A stretch of DNA of 64,000 nt from Aliiruegeria sabulilitoris (GCF_001558155.1 NZ_LOAS01000025.1:1-64000), one strand, 5' to 3'. Numbered from the stretch's first letter, positions 16,859 to 27,486 are shown. The notes: generated from the sequence alone by a model not told the origin. Translations and numbers: made by a program.

Positions 16859-17332
16859 ATGAAACTGCACGAACTCAGCCCCGCCGCGGGCTCGACCCCG
16901 TCCAAGAAGCGCATCGCCCGTGGTGCCGGTTCCGGCAAGGGCAAGACCGCCGGCCGTGGTATCAAGGGTCAGAAATCCCGCTCGGGTGTGGCTCTGAACG
17001 GCTACGAAGGCGGCCAGATGCCGCTCTACATGCGTCTGCCCAAGCGTGGCTTCAACAAGCCGAACCGCAAGTCCTGGGCCGTCGTGAACCTCGGCATCCT
17101 TCAGAAATTCATCGACGCCGGCAAGATCGACACCTCCGCGCCGATCACCGAAGAGGCGCTCGTTGCTTCCGGCATGGTGCGCCGTCAGCTGGACGGTGTC
17201 CGCGTTCTCGCCAAGGGCGAATTCTCGGCCAAGGTCGAGCTTCAGGTCTCCGGCGCGTCCAAGTCGGCCGTCGAGGCCGTCGAGAAGGCTGGCGGCTCGC
17301 TGACTGTCACGAAGGCGGCAGCGGCCGAATAA
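16859..17332 (+). CDS. rplO: 50S ribosomal protein L15
   Basis: The 157-residue product [43 protein letters not shown]... with [15 protein letters not shown] identifies L15. AAGGAG (16846-16851) places the start at 16859. L15 is a late 50S assembly protein. It is followed after 102 bases by secY, its usual partner. Confidence 0.97.
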   Translation: MKLHELSPAAGSTPSKKRIARGAGSGKGKTAGRGIKGQKSRSGVALNGYEGGQMPLYMRLPKRGFNKPNRKSWAVVNLGILQKFIDAGKIDTSAPITEEALVASGMVRRQLDGVRVLAKGEFSAKVELQVSGASKSAVEAVEKAGGSLTVTKAAAAE

Positions 17333-17434
17333 GAGGTTGTGGGGGGCGACGATGCCCCTTACTTAAGCCCCTAAGTTTTCCAGCGCCGCCGACCGGGAAA
17401 CGGTTCGGCGGCGCATGCACAAGAGAGACCGCGA

Positions 17435-18790
<1,356 letters not shown>

Positions 18791-18814
18791 CAGACGGTTT
18801 CGAAAGATTGAACG

Positions 18815-18840
18815 AACGGGCGCCTGCGGGCGCCCGTTTT
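18815..18840 (+). terminator. Intrinsic terminator after secY
   Basis: AACGGGCGCC (18815-18824) pairs with GGCGCCCGTT (18829-18838) around TGCG and runs into TTTT. It ends the rplO-secY unit. Confidence 0.85.
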
Positions 18841-18938
18841 CGTTCCGGCGGAAGCGTTGTTCGAATCTTTGACTGAGGTTACCCTAGGGGAATTGCTTTC
18901 AAGACGTTGAGACATCCCATTCTTGCGCGAGGTTCCCG

Positions 18939-19643
18939 ATGCGACTTTTCCTTTCCAGTCTGTTCGTTCTTGGCACTGCAATCGCGGTCTCTGCCGAAAC
19001 GTTGCCCCTGCCGGAAAGCCTGATTGCCCTCAACAGCGACGAGGGCGGCAAGCTGCTGATGTCGTCGGAGGCCAATGCGGATTATTTCGATCTCGGCATC
19101 CATTTCACCAACCAGGTGCACCCGGCCTTTTGCGGGCCGGCCACGATCGCCATGGTTCTGAATGCGCTAGAGGTGGAGCGGCCGAAATCGGACATGACGC
19201 TGGGGCTCGGCCTGTTCGATCAGGAGAATGTCTTCACGCCGGAGACCGAGGCCGTGAAGCCGCGCGCCGTGCTCGAGCGCTCCGGGCTCACGCTGGACGA
19301 GTTGGCGGGCATGTTCGGCGCGCATGAGGTCTCGGCCAAGGTCCACCACGCCGAGGACAGCTCGCTGGACGCCTTCCGCAGCGCCGCCACCGCCAGCATC
19401 GAGGATGATGAGAGCTTCGTTCTGGTGAACTACCTGCGCGCCGGGATCGGGCAGGAGCGCGGCGGGCATATCTCGCCGCTCGGCGCCTATGACGCCGACA
19501 CGGACCGGTTCCTGATCCTCGATGTGTCGCGCTACAAGTATCCGCCTGTTTGGGTCGAGGCGGCAACGCTGTTCGGCGCGATGAACACGCCCGATTCGGA
19601 CAATAACAACCGTTCGCGCGGTTACCTGCTCGTCTCGCGCTAG
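18939..19643 (+). CDS. Secreted phytochelatin-synthase-like cysteine peptidase
   Basis: The 234-residue product has a signal peptide (residues 1-19, ending VSA-E) and a phytochelatin synthase fold signature: HPAFCGPATIAMVLNAL with C65, RGGHISPLGAYD with H177 and ILDVSRYKYPPVW with D195, the papain-like catalytic triad. Prokaryotic homologues mainly hydrolyse glutathione to gamma-Glu-Cys rather than polymerising it. Export to the periplasm suggests a role in extracellular glutathione or peptide turnover. The gene stands alone, with its stop overlapping the convergent allantoicase stop. Confidence 0.82.
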   Translation: MRLFLSSLFVLGTAIAVSAETLPLPESLIALNSDEGGKLLMSSEANADYFDLGIHFTNQVHPAFCGPATIAMVLNALEVERPKSDMTLGLGLFDQENVFTPETEAVKPRAVLERSGLTLDELAGMFGAHEVSAKVHHAEDSSLDAFRSAATASIEDDESFVLVNYLRAGIGQERGGHISPLGAYDADTDRFLILDVSRYKYPPVWVEAATLFGAMNTPDSDNNNRSRGYLLVSR

Positions 19644-20662
19644 AGCGCGGGTCCGGCCGGGCGGCCGAGCACCCGCAGCCGGCTGACGCCGCCATCGGGG
19701 AAGATGTTGAAGCGGATATGGGTCACGGGGCCGAGATCCTGCAGTTCTTCGCGGAAATCATGGATCGCGTCCGGGCCGAGTTTGACCTCGGGCAGGACCG
19801 TCTTCCAGAACATCGAATCGGTGACCAGCGCCTGGGTCAGCCCGTCGCCGAAGCTTTGCAGGTCCGCGGCCTGAAGCGAGCAGCGGTCGGGGAAATTGCC
19901 CTTGAAATGCGCCGTGTCCACGCGCAGCCCGTCGATGAACCCGCGCGCGCCGAGCGCGATGACCATCCAGTCATAGCCCGGCTCGCGCCGGCGCCGGGTT
20001 TCCCAGCCTTCGCCCATGTTGATGCCGCGCCCTGGGGCCAGAAGCCGCCTGTAGTCGCCGAAATGGGCGTCTGACATGGCGAGGATGCGGCCGCCATTGA
20101 GCGCCGCGGCCAGATCGATCTCCTGCCCGTCGCCGGTCGCGTCCAGCTCGGGAACGCCATAGGCGCGCAGGCGGGCGACGCCGCCATCGGGGTAGATGTG
20201 CAGCCGGAGGTGGGTCCAGCTTTCGAAGCTCTGGCAGCGGAAATAATGCTGGGCGCTGGGCCCGAGCGGCTGGTGGGGCAGGATCTCGGCCCAGAGCGTG
20301 TCCTCGGTGATCTCCTTGGTGGAGGCGGCCTCGATCCGGCAGGCGGGTGCGTAATTGCCGGTGAAATGGCGCGTGTCCACGTCGAAGCCGAGCAGGCGGC
20401 CCGGGGCGGCGAGCTTGATGATCGCATGGTCATGGCCACCGCCGCGCCGCCGGCGGGTTTCCCAGCCATCCATCCACTTGCCATGATCGTCAAACTTGTC
20501 GGGAATGAAGATCGGTTCGGAATCGGCCAGCATCCGCTCCACCGGCGCGAAAAACTCGTCCGAGGCAGAGACCGGCTTCGCGCCGAGACCGGCGGAGGCG
20601 AGATTGATGCCCGTGCGGGCAAAGAGCGGAATATCGGGGTTCATCGATTCAATTGTAGGCAT
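19640..20662 (-). CDS. alc: Allantoicase
   Basis: The product of 340 residues shows the internal duplication of allantoicase: KWMDGWETRRRRGGGHDHAIIKL with GFDVDTRHFTGNYAP, and again GEGWETRRRREPGYDWMVIAL with GLRVDTAHFKGNFP, each followed by THLRLHIYPDGGVARLR-type segments. The enzyme cleaves allantoate to ureidoglycolate and urea. Start at 20662 (MPTIES) is chosen; ATG at 20644 is possible and neither has a strong ribosome-binding site. It is divergent from puuD, so both belong to urate breakdown. Confidence 0.93.
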   Translation of the reverse strand: MPTIESMNPDIPLFARTGINLASAGLGAKPVSASDEFFAPVERMLADSEPIFIPDKFDDHGKWMDGWETRRRRGGGHDHAIIKLAAPGRLLGFDVDTRHFTGNYAPACRIEAASTKEITEDTLWAEILPHQPLGPSAQHYFRCQSFESWTHLRLHIYPDGGVARLRAYGVPELDATGDGQEIDLAAALNGGRILAMSDAHFGDYRRLLAPGRGINMGEGWETRRRREPGYDWMVIALGARGFIDGLRVDTAHFKGNFPDRCSLQAADLQSFGDGLTQALVTDSMFWKTVLPEVKLGPDAIHDFREELQDLGPVTHIRFNIFPDGGVSRLRVLGRPAGPAL

Positions 20663-20882
20663 GCGGCTACTTTCGACATTTTTCCTGGGATGTACCGGCG
20701 AAATGTGCCGGAGGACCTTGTCCCGGTGATCTGCCGCCGTTTTCGCGGGCAGTTCCGAGATGTTGCCCATTTCCTAGTCGATGCACGTAGCGGGCGGCAA
20801 GCCTGCCGTTGCCTGTTGCTTTCGATTTGATCTTGGGCCGCGATTGCGGGACGCTCGGGGCAATCGATCAGGAGTGCGCGCG

Positions 20883-22121
20883 ATGGACATGACAATTCTC
20901 TGGGCCTGGGCGGAATTCGCGGTGCGCTGGCTGCATGTCATCGCCGCGATTGCCTGGATCGGCTCGTCCTTCTTCTTCATTGCGTTGGACCTTGGCCTGC
21001 GAAAGGCGCCGGGCATGCCGCCGCTCGCCCATGGCGAGGAATGGCAGGTGCATGGCGGCGGCTTCTATCACATCCAGAAATACCTCGTGGCGCCGGAGCG
21101 GCTGCCCGATCATCTGACCTGGCACATGTGGGAGAGCTACACGACCTGGCTCTCGGGCGCGCTGATGCTGGTGCTGGTCTATTATCTCGGGGCGGATCTC
21201 TATCTTGTCGATCCGGCAGTGCTGGATATTCCGACCTGGCTGGCAATCGTGATCTCGGCGGCCTCGCTCACCATCGGCTGGCTCGCCTATGACCGGATCT
21301 GCAAGTCGAAATTCGGTGACGACAACACCAAGCTGATGCTTCTGCTCTACGTGATTCTTGTGGCGATGGCCTGGGGCTATTGCCAGATCTTCTCGGGCCG
21401 CGCGGCGCTGCTGCATCTGGGGGCGTTCACGGCGACGATCATGTCGGCCAACGTGTTCTTCATCATCATTCCCAACCAGCGGATCGTGGTGGCGGATCTG
21501 AAGGCGGGGCGGGTGCCGGACGCGAAATACGGCAAGATCGCCAAGCAGCGTTCGACGCATAACAATTACCTGACGCTGCCGGTCATCTTCCTGATGCTGT
21601 CGAACCATTACCCGCTGGCCTTTGCCAGCGAGTGGAACTGGCTGATCGCCAGCCTCGTCTTCCTGATGGGGGTGACGATCCGGCATTACTTCAACACCAA
21701 GCACGCGAGCGATCACCCCAAGAAGGGGCCGCTCTGGACATGGGGCGCAACGGCGCTGCTGTTCGCGGCCATCGTGGCGCTGTCGATGGCGCCGCTTTAT
21801 GGCGAGGACGAGGGCTGGGAGGAGGAGGCGCTCAGCCCGGCCCAGTTGCGCTATGCCGAGGCGGAGGGGTTCGAGGATGCCTTTGAAGTGGTGGTGAACA
21901 ATTGTTCCATGTGTCATGCGCCGGAGCCAGCCTGGGAGGGGATCGGGGTGCCGCCAAAGGGCGTGAAGCTCGTCACCCAGAGCGACGTGGCGCGCCATGC
22001 GCGGGAGATCTACCTGCAGGCGGGCGTGACCCATGCCATGCCGCCGGGTGTTGCGAATTACATGGAAGCGGCGGACCGCGCGGCGCTGGTGCGCTGGTAT
22101 CGCGGGGCGCGGGAGGGGTAG
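20883..22121 (+). CDS. puuD: Urate hydroxylase PuuD (membrane, cytochrome c fused)
   Basis: The 412-residue product has about eight membrane segments with conserved residues of the PuuD family (RWLHVIAAIAWIGSSFFFIALD, HGGGFYHIQKY, LTWHMWESYTTWLSG) and a C-terminal cytochrome c domain with one haem site CSMCH at residues 341-345. PuuD oxidises urate to 5-hydroxyisourate and passes electrons to the respiratory chain instead of oxygen. AGGAG lies before ATG 20883. It is divergent from allantoicase, leaving 220 bases for shared control. Confidence 0.93.
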   Translation: MDMTILWAWAEFAVRWLHVIAAIAWIGSSFFFIALDLGLRKAPGMPPLAHGEEWQVHGGGFYHIQKYLVAPERLPDHLTWHMWESYTTWLSGALMLVLVYYLGADLYLVDPAVLDIPTWLAIVISAASLTIGWLAYDRICKSKFGDDNTKLMLLLYVILVAMAWGYCQIFSGRAALLHLGAFTATIMSANVFFIIIPNQRIVVADLKAGRVPDAKYGKIAKQRSTHNNYLTLPVIFLMLSNHYPLAFASEWNWLIASLVFLMGVTIRHYFNTKHASDHPKKGPLWTWGATALLFAAIVALSMAPLYGEDEGWEEEALSPAQLRYAEAEGFEDAFEVVVNNCSMCHAPEPAWEGIGVPPKGVKLVTQSDVARHAREIYLQAGVTHAMPPGVANYMEAADRAALVRWYRGAREG

Positions 22122-22143
22122 GCCTTACGGGCCTTGCTTAGGG

Positions 22144-22303
22144 CACGGAATCAAGCCGAAGGCGCCGTGCCAGCGCCTGCCCGTCCCGGCGGGCTGGCGC
22201 TTTGGTGAAGCTGGCGGGAAGCCAAGACCTTCTTCGGATCGTCACGATGAAGCGTTCTGCATAACCGTTGCAGCGCCATCCCACGGGCAGGCGCTGGCAC
22301 GGC
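22144..22303 (+). repeat. Palindromic intergenic repeat, family A, copy 3
   Basis: The 160-base element has head CACGGAATCAAGCCGAAGGC, a left arm (22164-22184) and a right arm (22283-22303) that are perfect 21-base reverse complements, and a middle sharing TTCTTCGGATCGTCACGAT with copy 1. It occupies the convergent gap between puuD and the aldehyde dehydrogenase gene. Confidence 0.88.
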
Positions 22304-22315
22304 TTGCCGTAGGGG

Positions 22316-22340
22316 GCGGCGCCCGCGGAACGGGCGCCGC
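22316..22340. terminator. GC-rich hairpin at a convergent gene junction
   Basis: GCGGCGCCCG (22316-22325) pairs with CGGGCGCCGC (22331-22340) around CGGAA, eight bases from the aldehyde dehydrogenase stop. There is no T-run on either strand, so it would be a transcript end stabiliser or a Rho-assisted terminator at best. Confidence 0.4.
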
Positions 22341-22347
22341 ATGTTAC

Positions 22348-23787
22348 CTATTCAGCCGGATAGCCGCCGACGGCCTTCACTTCGAGGAAATCCTCCAGCC
22401 CGAACTCGCCGCCCTCGCGGCCATTGCCGGACTGCTTGATGCCGCCAAAGGGCGCGGTCTTGGCGCGGCTCTTGCCGTTGATCTCGACCATGCCGGCCTT
22501 GAGCGCATGGGCCATGCGGCGCTGGCGCTCCGGGTCCTGTGTCTGGGCGTAGTTGGTCAGGCCATAGACAGTGTCATTGGCGATCCGCACCGCTTCCTCT
22601 TCGGTGTCGAAGGGGATGATCGAGAGGACCGGGCCAAAGATCTCCTCGCGCGCGATGGTCATGTCGTTGGTGACATCGGCAAAGACGGTCGGGCGAACGA
22701 AGTAGCCACGGTTGAGCCCCTCGGGGCGGCCCGGGCCACCGGCGACGAGGCGGGCGCCCTCGGCGATGCCCTTCTCGATCAGGCCCTGCACCTTGTCCCA
22801 CTGCATCTGGCTGACCAGCGGACCCATGTGGCGGCCCTCTTCATGCGCGGAGGCGACGGACGTGTTCTCGGCGGCTTGGCGCGCGGCCTCGACCGTCTGG
22901 TCATAGATCTCGCGCTGCACCAGCATCCGCGAGGGCGCGTTACAGGACTGGCCGGTATTCTGCATCATGTGGCGCACGCCGCGCTCCACCGCCTTGGCGT
23001 CCGCATCGGCAAAGACCAGGTTGGCCCCCTTGCCGCCCAACTCCAGGCTGACGCGCTTGAGCGTGTCGGCGGCGGCCTTGGAGATCAGGATGCCGGCGCG
23101 GGTGGAGCCGGTGAAGCTCACCATGTCGATGCCCGGATGGGCGGACAGCTGGCTGCCCACGCCCGGCCCATCGCCGTTGACCATGTTGTAGACGCCGGCC
23201 GGGACGCCCGCCTCGTCGAGGATCTCGGTCCAGAGAAGCGAGGAAAGCGGCGCGATTTCGGAGGGCTTCAGCACCATCGTGCAGCCCGCCAGAAGCGCCG
23301 GGATCACCTTGAGCGCCACCTGGTTCATCGGCCAGTTCCACGGCGTGATCATCGCCACGGTGCCGATCGGCTCCATGATGATCCGGTCGTTCGGGGAGTG
23401 GTCGTTCAGCTTCCGGACGAACTCGAAATCCTTCATCGTCTCGAGGAAGCCCTCGATATGCCAGGAGCCGGAGGTGACCTGCGAGCTGCGCGACATGGAG
23501 ATCGGCGCGCCCATTTCGAGCGTCATCGCCTGCGCCATTTCCTCGGCGTGGGCGTTGTAGACCTCGAGGATCTTCTCGACCAGCGCCACGCGCTCGGCCG
23601 GATCGGTCGCGGCCCAGGCCGGGAAGGCGGCATTGGCTGCGGCCACGGCGGCATCGGTGTCGGCCTGATCGCCCAGAGAGATCACCGCGACCTCCTCCTC
23701 GGTCGAGGGGTCGATCACCGGGAAATCCTTGGCAACGACCGGGTCCACCCAGGCGCCGTCGATATAGAACTGGCGTTTTTCGATCAT
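22348..23787 (-). CDS. NAD(P)-dependent aldehyde dehydrogenase
   Basis: The 479-residue product is a full-length aldehyde dehydrogenase: PWNWPMNQVALKVIPALLAGCTMVLKPSE (cofactor-binding), SFTGSTRAG, LELGGKGANLVF with the general-base Glu, and NTGQSCNAPSR with the catalytic Cys. EEIFGPVLSIIPFDTEEEAV is also present. The subfamily resembles short aliphatic or amino-aldehyde dehydrogenases; the substrate cannot be read from sequence. AAGGAAA lies before ATG 23787. It is divergent from the peroxiredoxin gene. Confidence 0.92.
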   Translation of the reverse strand: MIEKRQFYIDGAWVDPVVAKDFPVIDPSTEEEVAVISLGDQADTDAAVAAANAAFPAWAATDPAERVALVEKILEVYNAHAEEMAQAMTLEMGAPISMSRSSQVTSGSWHIEGFLETMKDFEFVRKLNDHSPNDRIIMEPIGTVAMITPWNWPMNQVALKVIPALLAGCTMVLKPSEIAPLSSLLWTEILDEAGVPAGVYNMVNGDGPGVGSQLSAHPGIDMVSFTGSTRAGILISKAAADTLKRVSLELGGKGANLVFADADAKAVERGVRHMMQNTGQSCNAPSRMLVQREIYDQTVEAARQAAENTSVASAHEEGRHMGPLVSQMQWDKVQGLIEKGIAEGARLVAGGPGRPEGLNRGYFVRPTVFADVTNDMTIAREEIFGPVLSIIPFDTEEEAVRIANDTVYGLTNYAQTQDPERQRRMAHALKAGMVEINGKSRAKTAPFGGIKQSGNGREGGEFGLEDFLEVKAVGGYPAE

Positions 23788-23928
23788 GACGTTTCCTTCG
23801 CCGTAGACTTCAATTCGCGACACACTGTCACCGCTGAGGGGAGGCCGCAAGATCGGCCTTCACATCTTCGATTTAGAACCTATCTCAACTCGGGACACGC
23901 GAACCGTACACTTACAGGGAGCCATATA

Positions 23929-24582
23929 ATGGGCCTTCGCATTAATGACATCGTCCCGGATCTGAAATTTGAAACCAGCCAGGGTGAGATCCAGTTTCAC
24001 GACTGGATTGGCGACAGCTGGGCGATTCTTTTCTCGCACCCGAAAGATTTCACGCCCGTCTGCACCACCGAGTTCGGCGCGGTCGCGCAACTCGCCGAGG
24101 AATGGGAAAAGCGGAACACCAAGGTGATCGGCCTCTCGGTGGACGGCGTGGAAGAGCACAAGCAGTGGATCGCCGATATCGAGAAATACGCCGAAGCCCC
24201 GGTGCCTTTCCCGATCATTGCCGACGAGAGCCTCGAGGTTTCCAAGGCGTTCGACATGCTGCCGGCTGAAGCCTACATGCCCGATGGCCGCACGGCTGCC
24301 GACAGTGCCTCGGTGCGTTCGGTCTTCATCATCTCCCCCGACAAGAAGCTGCAGCTCTCCATGACCTACCCGATGTCGGTCGGCCGCAACTTCGCCGAGG
24401 TGCTGCGCGCGCTGGACGCGCTGCAAGCCACGTCCGGGGCGCCGATCGCGACGCCTGCCAACTGGACCATGGGCCAGGACGTGATTATCTCGCTGGCGCT
24501 GGATGACGCAGCGGCCAAGGAGAAATTCGGCGAATTCGACGCCGTTCTTCCCTATCTGCGCAAGACCAAGTCGCCGGTCTGA
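23929..24582 (+). CDS. 1-Cys peroxiredoxin (Prx6/AhpC-TSA family)
   Basis: The 217-residue product begins MGLRINDIVPDLKFET and has the peroxidatic motif HPKDFTPVCTTE with C45; no second cysteine is present, so it is the 1-Cys type. The long C-terminal domain (NWTMGQDVIISLALDDAAAKEKF) is typical of Prx6-like enzymes, which reduce peroxides with an external thiol. AGGGAG precedes ATG 23929; a longer upstream reading frame runs through non-coding and antisense DNA and is discarded. A terminator follows. Confidence 0.94.
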   Translation: MGLRINDIVPDLKFETSQGEIQFHDWIGDSWAILFSHPKDFTPVCTTEFGAVAQLAEEWEKRNTKVIGLSVDGVEEHKQWIADIEKYAEAPVPFPIIADESLEVSKAFDMLPAEAYMPDGRTAADSASVRSVFIISPDKKLQLSMTYPMSVGRNFAEVLRALDALQATSGAPIATPANWTMGQDVIISLALDDAAAKEKFGEFDAVLPYLRKTKSPV

Positions 24583-24602
24583 AGCCATTGAAATTATTGC
24601 AG

Positions 24603-24636
24603 GAGCCTCGCCACCCGGCGGGGCTCTTGTTGTTTT
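24603..24636 (+). terminator. Intrinsic terminator after the peroxiredoxin
   Basis: GAGCCTCGCC (24603-24612) pairs with GGCGGGGCTC (24617-24626), one T-G pair, around ACCC, followed by TTGTTGTTTT. It lies 20 bases after the stop. Confidence 0.85.
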
Positions 24637-24736
24637 GGCTCAACGGTGCCAACGTTGTGATACCCAATCCCGGCGCTGCGGTTGATCGTTCCGCGCGAGG
24701 CGTGGCAGGCTGGGCGCGTATAGATGAGGTGCCGCC

Positions 24737-25309
24737 ATGATTTCTCGCAGGGTCTTTCTTGCCACCGCCACCGCCGGGCTTGCCGCGCCCGGGCTGGCGC
24801 TGGCGAAGCAGAAAAAAGAATTCAAGCTGGACAAGCAGTTCGAGCCAAAGCTGGTCAAGGTCCGGCCGGAATTTGCGCCCGGAACCATCCATATCGAGCT
24901 TGGACGCTACTATCTCTATTACATCGCGGCACCGGAACAGGCCATTCGCTACGGCGTGGCCATCGGCGAGGAGGGGCGCAACCTGCGTGGCTCGGCCGTG
25001 GTCGGGCGCAAGGCGGAATGGCCCAGCTGGACGCCGACGGCCAACATGATCCGGCGCGAACCGCAGGTTTATGCCAAATGGGCCGGCGGGCTGCCGGGCG
25101 GGCCAGAGAATCCGCTCGGCGCGCGGGCGATGTACCTGTATCGCGGCGGGCGCGACACGCGTTACCGCATCCACGGCACGCCGCAGCCCTGGACCATCGG
25201 ACGTTCTGTTTCCTCGGGCTGCATCCGTCTGACCAACGAGGCCGTTGTCGATCTGTATGAACGCGTTGCGATCGGCACGCGCGTGACCATTCACTATCCA
25301 AAGAGCTGA
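24737..25309 (+). CDS. L,D-transpeptidase (YkuD domain), exported
   Basis: The 190-residue product starts with a Tat-like signal (SRRVFLATATAGLAAPGLALA) and contains the YkuD catalytic block: YRIHGTPQPWTIGRSVSSGCIRLTN with H146 and C162. Such enzymes make 3-3 peptidoglycan cross-links or attach proteins to peptidoglycan in the periplasm. It stands alone between the peroxiredoxin terminator and the next promoter. Confidence 0.93.
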   Translation: MISRRVFLATATAGLAAPGLALAKQKKEFKLDKQFEPKLVKVRPEFAPGTIHIELGRYYLYYIAAPEQAIRYGVAIGEEGRNLRGSAVVGRKAEWPSWTPTANMIRREPQVYAKWAGGLPGGPENPLGARAMYLYRGGRDTRYRIHGTPQPWTIGRSVSSGCIRLTNEAVVDLYERVAIGTRVTIHYPKS

Positions 25310-25405
25310 GATCGCGGACCGGAGCGGTGATCGGTTCGGCAAGGTGGGTCCGAGATTTGCTGCGTGTGCAGCGTTCTAACACGCTGCGTTGCAGCGATTT
25401 TTATT

Positions 25406-25419
25406 TGAACGTACGTTCA
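25406..25419. promoter_or_regulatory. Perfect palindrome, candidate TetR-type operator
   Basis: TGAACGTACGTTCA is a perfect 14-base palindrome eight bases upstream of a promoter -35 and about 95 bases before the acyl-CoA ligase. Form and context resemble TetR-family operators that control acyl-CoA metabolism. No TetR gene lies in the window, so the regulator is unknown. Confidence 0.5.
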
Positions 25420-25427
25420 GAAATTAT

Positions 25428-25458
25428 TTGACGAGTCGCCTTCGTCCCGTCCTATAGT
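25428..25458 (+). promoter_or_regulatory. Candidate promoter of the acyl-CoA ligase/ABC operon
   Basis: TTGACG (25428-25433) and TATAGT (25453-25458) are separated by 19 bases (18 if CTATAG is used). They lie just downstream of the palindrome and about 55 bases before the ligase start. Confidence 0.45.
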
Positions 25459-25512
25459 AGCCCAAAGCCGCAAAGGCTGAGGTGTCGAAACGGCACCAGG
25501 GGAGGACATCAC

Positions 25513-27486
25513 TTGAACGCGACCGCAACGCCCTCGGGCGAGCTGTGTTCCGTTCCCGCGCTTCTGCGCCGCAATGCGCAGAAGTTTGGCGACAGACCCG
25601 CCTATCGGGAAAAGGAATATGGAATCTGGCAGAGCTGGACCTGGGCCGAAGCGGCGCAGGAGATCGAGTGGTTGGCGCTCGGTTTTCTGTCGCTGGGGAT
25701 GGAGCGGGGCGACCATGTTGCCATCATCGGGCGCAACCGGCCGGACCATTACTGGGCGATGATCGCCGCGCAGATGTGCGGTGCGGTGCCGGTGCCGCTC
25801 TATGCAGACGCGGTGGCCGAGGAAGCGGCCTATGTGCTGGGCCATTGTGGCGCGCGTTTCGTCGTTTGCGGCGACCAGGAGCAGGTGGACAAGGTGATCG
25901 ACGTGCAGGACCAACTGCACCAGATCGACCATGTGCTCTATCACGACAAGCGGGGCATGCGGAAATACGACCACGAGCACCTGAACTGGCTGCATGACAT
26001 CCAGGAGGAAGGCCGCGCGTCGCATTACCGGCACGAGGAGGAGTTGCGCCGGCGCGAGGCGGAACTGACATACGACAGCACCTGCGTGATGCTTTACACC
26101 TCCGGCACGACGGGCAAGCCCAAGGGCGTGGTTCTGTCGAACCGCAACATCATCGAGACCTCGAAGAATACCTCCGAATTCGATCATCTGCGGGTGGATG
26201 ACGAGATCCTCGCCTATCTGCCGATGGCCTGGGTCGGGGATTTCATCTTTTCCATGGGGCAGGCGCTCTGGAACGGGTTCTGCGTGAACTGTCCGGAAAG
26301 CGCCGAGACGATGATGACCGATCTCAAGGAGATCGCGCCCACCTATTACTTCGCCCCGCCGCGGGTTTTCGAGACCCAGCTGACGCAGGTGATGATCCGC
26401 ATGGAGGATGCCAGCAAGCTCAAGCGCTGGCTGTTCCGGCATTACATGGACCTGGCCAAGCGGGTCGGGCCGCAGATCCTCGATGGCAAGCCCGTGGGGA
26501 TGCTGGACCGGATGCGCTATGCGCTGGGCGAGTTTGCCATTTACGGGCCGTTGAAGAACACGCTGGGCTTTTCCCGCGTGCGCGTCGGCTACACCGCGGG
26601 CGAGGCGATCGGGCCGGAGATCTTCGACTTCTATCGCTCGCTGGGGATCAACCTGAAGCAGCTTTACGGTCAGACCGAGGCCAGCGTTTTCATTGCCCAG
26701 CAGCCCGATAACGAGGTGCGCGCCGATACGGTGGGAGTCGTCTCGCCGGGCGTGGAGATCAAGATCGACGACAAGGGCGAGATCTTCTATCGCTCGCCGG
26801 GCACCTTCGTGGAGTATTACAACAATCCCGAGAGCACGGCCTCGACCAAGGATGCGGAAGGGTGGGTCGCCACGGGCGATGCCGGGTTCTTCGAGGAGGG
26901 GACCGGGCACCTGCGGATCATCGACCGGGCCAAGGACGTGGGCAAGATGGCCGATGGCCATATGTTCGCGCCCAAATATGTCGAGAACAAGTTGAAGTTC
27001 TTCCCCGACATCCTGGAAGCCGTGGTGTTCGGCAATGGCCGCGACCGCTGCACGGCCTTCATCAATATCGACCTGACGGCGGTCGGCAACTGGGCCGAGC
27101 GGAACAATATCGCCTATGCCTCCTACCAGGAGCTGGCGGGCCATCCGCAGGTGCTGGAGACGATCAAATCCCATGTCGAGGAGGTCAACGCCTCGGTCGC
27201 GCAGGACGACATGCTCTCGGCCTGCCAGATCCATCGCTTCCTGGTGCTGCACAAGGAACTCGACGCCGATGACGGCGAGATGACCCGCACGCGCAAGGTG
27301 CGCCGTGGCAAGATCGAGGAGAAATACGCCGATCTGCTGGAGGCGCTCTATGACGGCTCGGACACGATCTTCACCAAGACGGAAGTGACCTACGAGGATG
27401 GCCGCAAGGGCAGCATCTCCGCCACGCTGAAGCTGGTCGACGCCAGGACCGTGACGCCCCGCCATCACGAGGTTGCCGCCGAATGA
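25513..27486 (+). CDS. Long-chain-type acyl-CoA synthetase (AMP-forming)
   Basis: The 657-residue product is an ANL-family ligase: MLYTSGTTGKPKGVVLSNRN (P-loop) near residue 195, the YGQTEASVF motif, GWVATGDAGFFEEG and the hinge IIDRAKDVGKMADGHMFAPKYVENKLK. The length and the lengthy C-terminal part fit FadD15-like long-chain or arylacyl ligases. It activates a carboxylic acid as CoA thioester with ATP. The start is TTG at 25513 with GGGAGGA at good distance. It overlaps the ABC ATPase gene by four bases, so uptake and activation appear linked. The substrate, fatty or aromatic acid, is not decided by the sequence. Confidence 0.9.
   Translation: MNATATPSGELCSVPALLRRNAQKFGDRPAYREKEYGIWQSWTWAEAAQEIEWLALGFLSLGMERGDHVAIIGRNRPDHYWAMIAAQMCGAVPVPLYADAVAEEAAYVLGHCGARFVVCGDQEQVDKVIDVQDQLHQIDHVLYHDKRGMRKYDHEHLNWLHDIQEEGRASHYRHEEELRRREAELTYDSTCVMLYTSGTTGKPKGVVLSNRNIIETSKNTSEFDHLRVDDEILAYLPMAWVGDFIFSMGQALWNGFCVNCPESAETMMTDLKEIAPTYYFAPPRVFETQLTQVMIRMEDASKLKRWLFRHYMDLAKRVGPQILDGKPVGMLDRMRYALGEFAIYGPLKNTLGFSRVRVGYTAGEAIGPEIFDFYRSLGINLKQLYGQTEASVFIAQQPDNEVRADTVGVVSPGVEIKIDDKGEIFYRSPGTFVEYYNNPESTASTKDAEGWVATGDAGFFEEGTGHLRIIDRAKDVGKMADGHMFAPKYVENKLKFFPDILEAVVFGNGRDRCTAFINIDLTAVGNWAERNNIAYASYQELAGHPQVLETIKSHVEEVNASVAQDDMLSACQIHRFLVLHKELDADDGEMTRTRKVRRGKIEEKYADLLEALYDGSDTIFTKTEVTYEDGRKGSISATLKLVDARTVTPRHHEVAAE

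Noticed and set aside
22033-23928. Long upstream extension of the peroxiredoxin frame
   Set aside because: The extension runs through a repeat and the antisense of the aldehyde dehydrogenase; the true start at 23929 has a good ribosome-binding site and matches the family's N-terminus.
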